Assembly (NCBI RefSeq): GCF_036013935.1 | Contig: NZ_CP107902.1 | Span: 5,427,001 to 5,491,000, forward strand | Source: Streptomyces sp. NBC_00461 | GTDB taxonomy: Bacteria > Actinomycetota > Actinomycetes > Streptomycetales > Streptomycetaceae | Length of the DNA: 64,000 nt | Direction: 5' to 3' | Shown here: positions 42,759 to 48,971 of the stretch, piece by piece | Layout of the letters: every line of letters starts with the position of its first letter | How positions within the stretch are numbered: position 1 is the stretch's first letter | Made by a program: the position numbers and the translations under genes | The notes under the pieces: model-generated | What the model saw: the letters and a program-made list of their open reading frames with translations, nothing else | What the model was told of the DNA's origin: nothing | Databases searched by the model: none

Positions 42759-43921
42759 CCACCAATCCGCCGGCACACCCCATGGACGGCTCCGCTCTCC
42801 TCGATGAGGTCGAAGCCTTCCACCGTCGCTTCAACGTCTTCCCCCTCGAAGCCGCCTACGTTGCGGTCACGCTGTGGAACGCGCACGCGCACCTGCTCGA
42901 CTGCTTCGACGCCACGCCCCGTATCGCGTTCCTGTCGCCGGAGCCGGGCTCAGGGAAGTCGCGGGCGCTGGAGATCGTCGAAACCCTGGTGCCCAAGCCG
43001 CTCGTTGCGGCCAACGCATCCGCCTCGGTGCTCTTCCGCGCCGTCTCCACCCTGGAGACCCGTCCCACCATCCTGTTCGACGAAGTGGACACCGTCTTTG
43101 GCCCCAAGGCCGGAGATAACGAACCCCTGCGCGGGTTCCTCAACGCTGGCCACCGGCGCGGGGTCGGCATGTGGCGCTGCGTCGGAGACGGAGCTAACCA
43201 GCAAGTGCAGGAGTTCCCGTCGTACTGCGCGGTGGCGATGGCGGGGCTCGGCTCTCTGCCGGACACGATCCTGACCCGCTCGGTCATCATCCGCATGCGC
43301 CGCCGCGCGAGGAACGAGTACGTGGAGCCCTACCGGCAGCGCATCCACGAGAAGGAAGGCAACGCGCTGCGCGACCGGCTCGCCAACTGGGCACAGTCCG
43401 TGGCGCACCTGGTCGACGGAGTGTTTCCCGAACTGCCGCCGGAGGTCACCGACCGGCCCGCGGACGTCTGGGAACCGCTCATCGCGGTTGCCGACGCTGC
43501 CGGGGGCGAGTGGCCGGAGCGAGCCCGCACGGCATGCGTGGAACTGGTCAACGCGGCCAAGGTCGGAGACAAGGGCAGCGTCGGTATCCGGCTGCTCACC
43601 GACCTGCGCGACCACGTGTTCAACGGCATCGACCGCCTGCCCACGGTGGCCGTGCTCGACCGCCTTCACAGCCTCGACGAGGCGCCGTGGGCGGACATGA
43701 GCGGCAAGCCGCTGGACGCGCGGGGACTGGCGCGGATGCTGCGCGAGTACATGACCGCGGACAACACCCCGGTAGCGGCGCGGAACATCAAGGCGGGCGG
43801 CAGCGTGATGAAGGGCTACTACGCCGCCGACCTTCACGACGCGTGGGAGCGGTACTGCCCCCCACCCCCTGAGAGTCCGCTACTTCCGCTACCTCCGCTA
43901 CCGCGCAGGACAGAGGCCTAA
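42755..43921 (+). CDS. DUF3631 P-loop replication protein
   Basis: 388 residues. Walker A is SPEPGSGKSRALEI (~55-68) and Walker B is PTILFDEVDTVFG (~110). PLRGFLNAGHRRG and SVIIRMRRRARNEYVEPYR follow. It is probably the helicase or initiator ATPase that partners prim-pol in AICE replication. The extreme C-terminus (ESPLLPLPPLPRR) is encoded by the first three origin-like repeats, so the candidate origin overlaps its 3' end. The ATG overlaps the previous stop. Confidence 0.86.
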   Translation: MTTNPPAHPMDGSALLDEVEAFHRRFNVFPLEAAYVAVTLWNAHAHLLDCFDATPRIAFLSPEPGSGKSRALEIVETLVPKPLVAANASASVLFRAVSTLETRPTILFDEVDTVFGPKAGDNEPLRGFLNAGHRRGVGMWRCVGDGANQQVQEFPSYCAVAMAGLGSLPDTILTRSVIIRMRRRARNEYVEPYRQRIHEKEGNALRDRLANWAQSVAHLVDGVFPELPPEVTDRPADVWEPLIAVADAAGGEWPERARTACVELVNAAKVGDKGSVGIRLLTDLRDHVFNGIDRLPTVAVLDRLHSLDEAPWADMSGKPLDARGLARMLREYMTADNTPVAARNIKAGGSVMKGYYAADLHDAWERYCPPPPESPLLPLPPLPRRTEA

Positions 43922-44092
43922 AAAAGGTAGCGGCAAGCCCGGATTTTGCCGCTACCCGCACCGCTCTATCCGCTACCGGTCCCGCACCACCCCGAGGGCC
44001 GGTAGCGGATTTATCCGCTACCGCCACCCCTATCCGCTACCTCGATCATGCCCCTGACCAGGGCGGTAGCGGAGGTAGCGGAAGTAGCGGAC
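43875..44092. repeat. Twelve-copy GTAGCGG iteron array, candidate replication origin
   Basis: CCGCTAC/GTAGCGG occurs at 43877, 43886, 43895, 43927, 43949, 43970, 44002, 44015, 44034, 44066, 44075 and 44084. The outer triplets are spaced 9 bp apart and point toward each other, making perfect 30-bp inverted ends (43875-43904 and 44063-44092). Inside are three further perfect inverted repeats (11, 12 and 10 bp) and A+T-rich patches (AAAAAAGG, GGATTTATCC). Its place between the prim-pol/DUF3631 operon and xis-int suits a replication origin or Rep operator. Confidence 0.75.
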
Positions 44093-44144
44093 CTGACAGG
44101 AAGGGGGCCACCGTCCCCGGACCCTGCCGAGGAGGCAACGCCGC

Positions 44145-44354
44145 ATGAGCACCGCTGCCATACCGGCCGAACAGCTTCTCTACCGACCCGAAGAGGCTGC
44201 CAAGGCTCTCAGGATCGGCCGCTCGATGGTCTACGAGGAGATCCGCCTCGGACGACTTCAGACCGTCCGCATCGGCCGTCGTCGACTCGTGCCGCCGGAG
44301 TACATCGAGCAGTACGTCGAACTCCTCAAGCGCGAGGCAGAAGCCACCGCCTGA
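44145..44354 (+). CDS. xis: Excisionase-type HTH protein
   Basis: 69 residues, MerR/AlpA-like helix-turn-helix (YRPEEAAKALRIGRSMVYEEIRLGRLQTVRIGRRRLVPPEYIEQYVELL). It is the usual recombination directionality factor beside AICE integrases and bends attachment-site DNA to favour excision. GAGGAGG is upstream of ATG. The iteron array lies immediately upstream, so its expression may respond to replication proteins. Confidence 0.88.
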   Translation: MSTAAIPAEQLLYRPEEAAKALRIGRSMVYEEIRLGRLQTVRIGRRRLVPPEYIEQYVELLKREAEATA

Positions 44355-44374
44355 ACTCCCCAACCACCCATCGC

Positions 44375-44407
44375 AACAGGGCTGCGCCCCTCAAGGCGCG
44401 GCCCTGT
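44375..44407 (+). promoter_or_regulatory. Hairpin between xis and int
   Basis: ACAGGGC/GCCCTGT (7 bp) and GCGCC/GGCGC (5 bp) separated by a small internal loop, with the CCTCAA loop at the top. It ends a few bases before the integrase SD GGAGG. Confidence 0.5.
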
Positions 44408-44428
44408 CCTATGGAGGCGCAACACAGA

Positions 44429-45610
44429 ATGACCGAGACCCCGAAGCGCGCCCAAAGGGCTGGCCACGGTGCGGACACGATCTATTGGGACCCCGTCAAG
44501 AAGAGCTATGTGGGAGCCGTCTCCTTGGGGCACGCCCCGAACGGCAAACGCCGTCGACCGAAGGTGTACGGCAAGACGAAGACCGAAGTCCGCAACAAGA
44601 TCCGGGACTTGAAGAAAGAGATGCAGACCGGCGTCAAAGCGCCGGCCAACTACACCGTGGCCGATGCGGTGAACGACTGGTTGGAGCGCGGACTGAAGGG
44701 GCGCGACGAGAAGGGCACCATCGGCAAGAACCGCTCGATGGCGAACAAGCACCTGATCCCGCTCATCGGCAAGGCCAAGCTGAAGGAACTCAGCGCGGAC
44801 GATGTCGACGACTGGTTGGACGACAGGGCTGAATTCCTCGCGACGCGGAGCCTTCGTGACCTGCTCGCCATCCTGCGCCGCTCCATCGTGCACGCTCAGC
44901 GTCGCGACATGGCCGCGCGGAACGTCGCCCTACTCGTCACCGCACCGGAGGGGCGCCCCGGCCGACCGAGCAAGGCACTGAACCTGGAGCAGGCGAAAGC
45001 CGTGCTCATAGCCGCGCGCCCGTCACGCCTTTACGCCTACCTCGTGCTCTCGCTTCTCAGCGGCGTTCGCACAGAAGAGGCGCGTCCCCTCACCTGGGAT
45101 CACGTCTTCCTGGAGACGAAGGACGGCACTCCGCCCCACGTCGCGGTGTGGCGCTCTGTGCGCAAGCATGGCGAGACGAAGACCCGGAAGAGTCGCCGGA
45201 CAATCGGGCTGCCGAAGCAGGTGGTCGATGTCCTCGAAGAGCACATGCGATGGCAGAAGCAGGAGCGGGCGTCGGGAGGGATGGAGTGGAGTCCAGCGGG
45301 CCGCGTCTTCACGACCCGGACCGGTGAGCCGCTCGATGCGGCCAACGTCCGCCGCGACTTCAAGGCCATCGTGCAGAAGGCGGGACTGAAGCCGGAGTGG
45401 ACGCCGCGAGAGCTCCGGCACAGCTTCGTGTCCCTGCTCTCCGACCACGGCATTCCGCTGGAGCGAATCGCGCTCCTGGTCGGCCACAGCAGTCAGGCCA
45501 CCACGGAGGCGGTCTATCGCAAGCAGCTCCGTCCGGTGATCACAGAGGGCGCCGAGGCGATGGATGACATCTTCGCTGAAGATCGAAAGGAGAACCCCAC
45601 GCGAGGCTGA
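44429..45610 (+). CDS. int: Tyrosine site-specific integrase
   Basis: 393 residues. The N-terminus has an arm-type DNA-binding region (DTIYWDPVKKSYVGAVSLGHAPNGKRRRPKVYGKTKTEVRNKI), then a SAM-like core-binding domain. The catalytic residues are Arg214 (SGVRTEEARPL), Arg330 and His331 (TPRELRHSF), the His in LVGHSSQ, and nucleophile Tyr363 (EAVYRK). It recombines attP with the tRNA-Pro 3' end and, with Xis, excises the element. I chose ATG at 44429 with GGAGG 11 nt upstream; ATG at 44411 is an alternative. Confidence 0.94.
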   Translation: MTETPKRAQRAGHGADTIYWDPVKKSYVGAVSLGHAPNGKRRRPKVYGKTKTEVRNKIRDLKKEMQTGVKAPANYTVADAVNDWLERGLKGRDEKGTIGKNRSMANKHLIPLIGKAKLKELSADDVDDWLDDRAEFLATRSLRDLLAILRRSIVHAQRRDMAARNVALLVTAPEGRPGRPSKALNLEQAKAVLIAARPSRLYAYLVLSLLSGVRTEEARPLTWDHVFLETKDGTPPHVAVWRSVRKHGETKTRKSRRTIGLPKQVVDVLEEHMRWQKQERASGGMEWSPAGRVFTTRTGEPLDAANVRRDFKAIVQKAGLKPEWTPRELRHSFVSLLSDHGIPLERIALLVGHSSQATTEAVYRKQLRPVITEGAEAMDDIFAEDRKENPTRG

Positions 45611-45686
45611 TTGGACCCGCTGGGGCGCTACGCCAGCAACCCGTTCCTGATCACAGGATGGGTTGCTGGCTTGAGGCGGGGCACGG

Positions 45687-46205
45687 TCAGTTGTCCAGTA
45701 GCTTCCTGCCAAGCACGGTGAAGGCGTCCAAGGCCTCGTGGCTCTCGTCCTTGCCTCGCAAGACCTCCGGTACGCCCACTATCGTGGCACCGCTTGGAGG
45801 TACGAAGCGTCCCTCATCTACGGCGATGGCGAGGGCCAAGGAGTTCGCCCAAGCTCGTACAGCGCCGACCAGTTCCGTGGCCGCGACGTCTGCTTCTTCC
45901 GGTCCCTCCAGAGCTACGAGACTCAATGCTGTGTCTAGCTCACGAGCGCATTGGAGGAACTGTTCAGCAAGATCTGTAGAGGTTGGCTCGCTCTCCTGAT
46001 AGGCCTCCGCAGCCCTGCCGCCTAGCCTGATGGCCGCAGTCGTTTGGCTCACAAGTTGGCTGTAGGCGCCCCGTCGCTGCTCATGTCGCTGATTCCGCCT
46101 CTGATCTTTCCCGGTTAGCCGTGTGGCCCCCAAGGTGCCCACGACACCGACCGCAGCTCCGACTAAGCCTGCTATGCCTTGATCCACCGCATCAGTAAAG
46201 CTCAC
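45687..46205 (-). CDS. Single-TM hypothetical protein between int and attR
   Basis: 172 residues. The N-terminal hydrophobic segment (GIAGLVGAAVGVVGTLGATRL) is followed by basic KDQRRNQRHEQRRGAYSQLVSQTTAAIRLGGRA and a helical cytoplasmic part. Not recognised. GTG at 46205 lacks an obvious RBS; the frame extends upstream into the att hairpin. It is minus-strand cargo at the right end, with more A/T third positions than core genes. Confidence 0.6.
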   Translation of the reverse strand: MSFTDAVDQGIAGLVGAAVGVVGTLGATRLTGKDQRRNQRHEQRRGAYSQLVSQTTAAIRLGGRAAEAYQESEPTSTDLAEQFLQCARELDTALSLVALEGPEEADVAATELVGAVRAWANSLALAIAVDEGRFVPPSGATIVGVPEVLRGKDESHEALDAFTVLGRKLLDN

Positions 46206-46236
46206 TACGTCTGACCGCGGAGCGAGATCAACTTGC

Positions 46237-46258
46237 TTTGGCCCCCTGTTTGGCCCCC
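46237..46258. repeat. Double TTTGGCCCCC site at the right end
   Basis: Identical 22-bp sequence to 29718-29739, overlapping the outer edge of the attR repeat. Candidate arm-type integrase sites. Confidence 0.5.
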
Positions 46259-46353
46259 AAGCACGACAGAGGGCCAATCGCGATCATGCGATTGGCCCTC
46301 TGATCAGCGTCGGGGTGGCGGGATTTGAACCCACGACCTCTTCGTCCCGAACG
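46244..46353. repeat. attR: element-supplied 3' end of tRNA-Pro plus hairpin
   Basis: The partner of the 29507-29616 repeat. It rebuilds the tRNA 3' end and brings a near-identical hairpin downstream of it, so both tRNA and its terminator are restored after integration. Confidence 0.88.
46267..46302 (-). terminator. Terminator hairpin of the functional tRNA-Pro (attR copy)
   Basis: CAGAGGGCCAATCGC / GCGATTGGCCCTCTG, a perfect 15-bp stem around GATCAT, lies 7 bp beyond the tRNA 3' end on the minus strand. Confidence 0.7.
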
Positions 46354-46383
46354 AAGCGCGCTGCCAAGCTGCGCTACACCCCG
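46310..46383 (-). tRNA. tRNA-Pro (anticodon CGG)
   Basis: 74 nt. Acceptor stem CGGGGTG pairs with CACCCCG with A at position 73. The anticodon stem CTTCG/CGAAG encloses TTCGGGA, giving anticodon CGG. The T-arm is GTGGG-TTCAAAT-CCCGC. No encoded CCA. The 3' half is supplied by the element's attR repeat; the chromosomal 3' end remains at 29573-29616. Confidence 0.95.
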
Positions 46384-46426
46384 ATTGTCGCTGCTGGTCC
46401 TGCTCGTCGCGGCGACGTCGTTTACT

Positions 46427-47212
46427 TTAGCCCACCGGTGGCTGGAGACGAAATCCGGTTTTCCCGCGGTGGCGGACCGGGTTCGGGCGGGCGTGGTCGA
46501 GGGCCACCATGAGGACGGCGAGGGCGTAGAAGCCGAGGCCGAGGAGAAGGGCGTTGGCGAGGACGTTCTTGTAGCTGTGCAGGTCGACGTCCAGGAACGG
46601 GTAGAGATAGCGGCCCGGTGTGCCGGGCAGGATCAGCTCGCCTCGGGCGAAGGAGAACAGCAGGTAGGCCAGGGGGTAGAGCAGCCACGTCGCCGCCTGG
46701 CGGAGGTGCAGGCGGCCGGGGGGTGTCAGGAACAGCCAGTCCAGCAGCGCCGCGATCGGGACCGCCGTGTGCAGGATCTGGTTGCTGATCCACTGCCAGC
46801 CGGCCGGGGGCGCCGCGCTGCTCGTCATGGAGAACGGGCTGGAGGCGCCTGCCAGGAGCAGGTGGTACACCAGCCCGGTGATGGAGATGTAGAGGAGCGT
46901 CGCACCCGCCAGGGCGGAGGGGAGCGGCCGGCGGGCCGACCAGGCGCGGCGGGCCGAGAGCACGAAGACCAGGGCCAGGAGGATGTTGCTCTGGATCGTG
47001 AAGTAGCTCAGCACCCGGACGGGACTGCCGAGGAGCAGGTCGAGCGTGACGCCCGCCGCTGCCATCAGCGCGACCAGCAGGCGGTATACCGCGGTGAGCG
47101 GGTGGCGTACGGGGGTCACCACCGCGGAGGCGGGGACGGAGGAGGGCAGCAGCGTGGGCACACCGGGCAGGGCGGGGAGGTCCGGGATGTCCCTGGGTAT
47201 GGGGGCGGTCAT
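46427..47212 (-). CDS. Pr6Pr-family (FAR-17a/AIG1-like) membrane protein
   Basis: 261 residues with six TM segments, starting around residue 40 (LTAVYRLLVALMAAAGVTLDLLL; VLSYFTIQSNILLALVFVLSA; LLYISITGLVYHLLLAG; ISNQILHTAVPIAALLDWLFL; ATWLLYPLAYLLFSF; LANALLLGLGFYALAVLMVAL). SYFTIQSN and LHTAVPIAALLDW are family signatures. AIG1-like members include lipid hydrolases with Thr/His active sites, but bacterial members are uncharacterised. First gene beyond the element on the right. Confidence 0.82.
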   Translation of the reverse strand: MTAPIPRDIPDLPALPGVPTLLPSSVPASAVVTPVRHPLTAVYRLLVALMAAAGVTLDLLLGSPVRVLSYFTIQSNILLALVFVLSARRAWSARRPLPSALAGATLLYISITGLVYHLLLAGASSPFSMTSSAAPPAGWQWISNQILHTAVPIAALLDWLFLTPPGRLHLRQAATWLLYPLAYLLFSFARGELILPGTPGRYLYPFLDVDLHSYKNVLANALLLGLGFYALAVLMVALDHARPNPVRHRGKTGFRLQPPVG

Positions 47213-47369
47213 GCCCCCAAGCTAGGCAATAGGGGTATATCGGGCCATGTGGGCGGGCCGTGCGGGTTACGGCACGCCCGTCACACCGGAGCCGCGCCCC
47301 GTCAGGCCGGAGCCGCGCCCGTCATCCTGGAGTCGGCCCCCATCCCCCAGTGCCCGCGTCACCGCCACC

Positions 47370-48305
47370 TCACCGCGCCTCCTCCCGGCTCACCAGCGTC
47401 AGCAGTGTCGCCTCCGGCGGGCAGGCGAACCGTACGGGTGTGTAGCGGTTCGTTCCGCAGCCCGCCGACACGTGGAGGTATGACGTGCGGCCCTCCGCAG
47501 TATGCCGGGACAGGCCCTTCACGCGCTCCGCGTCCAGGTCGCAGTTGGTGACCAGGGCGCCGTAGAACGGGATGCAGAGCTGGCCGCCGTGGGTGTGGCC
47601 CGCCAGGACCAGGGGGTACGCGTCCGCCGTGAAGGAGTCCAGTACGCGCAGGTAAGGGGCATGGACGACGCCCATCGAGAAGTCCGCGGCGCCGGACGGG
47701 CCGCCCGCCACATGCGTGTAGCGGTCCCGCTTGATGTGCGGATCGTCCAGGCCCGTCAGCTCCACCGAGACGCCCTCGACCTTGAGCGTGCCGCGCGTGT
47801 TCGTCAGGTTCAGCCAGCCCGACGCGTCGAAACCGTCCCGCAGGTCCTCCCACGGGTTGTGGATGACGCCGGCCGCCGGTGGGTTGCCGTTCAGACCGTG
47901 CCGGCCCTGGGCCTTCTCCAGCAGGTAGCGGGCGGGGTTGCGGAGCTTGGGGCCGTAGTAGTCGTTGGACCCGAAGACGTATGCGCCCGGGAACTCCATC
48001 AGCGGGCCCAGCGCGTCCAGGACCTCCGGTACGCCCTCCGGGTCGGACAGGTTGTCGCCCGTGTTGATCACGAAGTCGGGGCGCAGGCCGGCCAGCGAGC
48101 GCAGCCAGCGCTGCTTCTTGCGCTGTCCGCCCACCATGTGGATGTCGGAGACCTGAAGGATGCGCAGTGGGTGCATTCCGGTGGGCAGGACGGGGACCGT
48201 GACCCGTCGCAGGCGGAAGGAGCGGACCTCGAAACCCGCCGCGTACACCACACCGGCGGCGCCGGCCGCCGCGATCCCCAGAGGTACTCCGTATCGAGCG
48301 CGCAT
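47370..48305 (-). CDS. Metallophosphoesterase with N-terminal TM
   Basis: 311 residues. A TM/signal anchor (YGVPLGIAAAGAAGVVYAAG) is followed by the calcineurin-like motifs LRILQVSDIHM, VINTGDNLSDPEG, FVFGSNDYYG (in place of GNHD) and VLAGHTHGGQL. These bind two metal ions and hydrolyse phosphoesters on the outer side of the membrane; the substrate is unknown. The ATG at 48305 is close to the divergent YqeY gene. Confidence 0.88.
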   Translation of the reverse strand: MRARYGVPLGIAAAGAAGVVYAAGFEVRSFRLRRVTVPVLPTGMHPLRILQVSDIHMVGGQRKKQRWLRSLAGLRPDFVINTGDNLSDPEGVPEVLDALGPLMEFPGAYVFGSNDYYGPKLRNPARYLLEKAQGRHGLNGNPPAAGVIHNPWEDLRDGFDASGWLNLTNTRGTLKVEGVSVELTGLDDPHIKRDRYTHVAGGPSGAADFSMGVVHAPYLRVLDSFTADAYPLVLAGHTHGGQLCIPFYGALVTNCDLDAERVKGLSRHTAEGRTSYLHVSAGCGTNRYTPVRFACPPEATLLTLVSREEAR

Positions 48306-48399
48306 ACCTCCATCGTGTCAGACCCGGAAGGCGCCCCGAGCCCTACCGCCCTTTAAATGAACGGGCATCGGGCGCTCGGCACCTGCGACAATCAAACCC

Positions 48400-48867
48400 A
48401 TGACCACCACGCTCAAGTCGAAGCTGCAGGAAGACCTCAACGCTGCGATCAAGGAGCGCGACGAGCTCCGCTCCTCGACGCTCCGGCTGACGCTCACCGC
48501 GATCACCAAGGAGGAGGTCGCGGGCAAGGAGAAGCGCGAGCTCTCCGACGACGAGGTGCAGAAGGTGATCACCAAGGAGGCGAAGAAGCGCCGGGAGGCC
48601 GCCGAGGCCTTCGCCCAGGGTGGTCGTGCCGAGTCGGCCGAGCGGGAGAAGGCGGAGGGCGAGGTGCTCGCCGGGTACCTGCCCAAGCAGCTCAGTGACG
48701 AGGAGCTGGAGCAGATCGTCGCCCAGGCCGTGGGGGAGGCGAAGGCGGCCGGCGCCGAGGGCCCGCGTGCCATGGGCGCCGTCATGAAGATCGTGAACCC
48801 CAAGGTCGCGGGCCTGGCCGAGGGCGGCCGTGTCGCCGCGGTGGTGAAGAGGCTGCTGGCGGGCTGA
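48400..48867 (+). CDS. GatB/YqeY domain protein
   Basis: 155 residues. TTLKSKLQEDLNAAIKERDELRSSTLRLTLTAI and the basic KVITKEAKKRREAAEAFAQGGRAESAEREKAE are typical, with VMKIVNPKVAGLAEGGRVAAVVKRLL as the C-terminal domain. It is related to the tRNA-binding tail of GatB amidotransferase, but the role of stand-alone YqeY is not settled. A 19-bp hairpin follows the stop. Confidence 0.93.
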   Translation: MTTTLKSKLQEDLNAAIKERDELRSSTLRLTLTAITKEEVAGKEKRELSDDEVQKVITKEAKKRREAAEAFAQGGRAESAEREKAEGEVLAGYLPKQLSDEELEQIVAQAVGEAKAAGAEGPRAMGAVMKIVNPKVAGLAEGGRVAAVVKRLLAG

Positions 48868-48887
48868 GCGGGGCGAGAGACGAGAGC

Positions 48888-48936
48888 GGCCCCTGATCGT
48901 CGTACGGAAGTAGTCCGCGTACGACGATCAGGGGCC
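48888..48936. terminator. Bidirectional terminator hairpin between YqeY and PBP genes
   Basis: GGCCCCTGATCGTCGTACG pairs perfectly over 19 bp with CGTACGACGATCAGGGGCC around an 11-nt loop. It lies between convergent genes, so it can stop transcription both ways. Confidence 0.8.
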
Positions 48937-48971
48937 GTCGGTCTGCTCGGGCCCGCGTGGGTCGTGGCGCG

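Larger units (their letters stand above)
29570..46353. mobile_element. Actinomycete integrative and conjugative element in tRNA-Pro(CGG)
   Basis: The element lies between perfect 47-bp direct repeats (29570-29616 and 46307-46353); the offset is 16,737 bp. The repeats are the 3' part of tRNA-Pro. The right copy completes the functional tRNA and the left is a stub. It carries integrase and xis next to attR and a prim-pol replication module. It also has one FtsK/TraB-type translocase, SpdB-like and small spread proteins, XRE and GntR regulators, and cargo at both ends. This gene set is that of AICEs (pSAM2/SLP1 class), which move as double-stranded DNA via a single translocase. No relaxase or type IV secretion genes are present. 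All module genes look intact. Confidence 0.93.

Noticed and set aside
43875..44092. CRISPR array
   Set aside because: The repeats are 7 bp, occur in both orientations, and spacing is 9 bp or irregular; no cas genes. The pattern is iteron-like.
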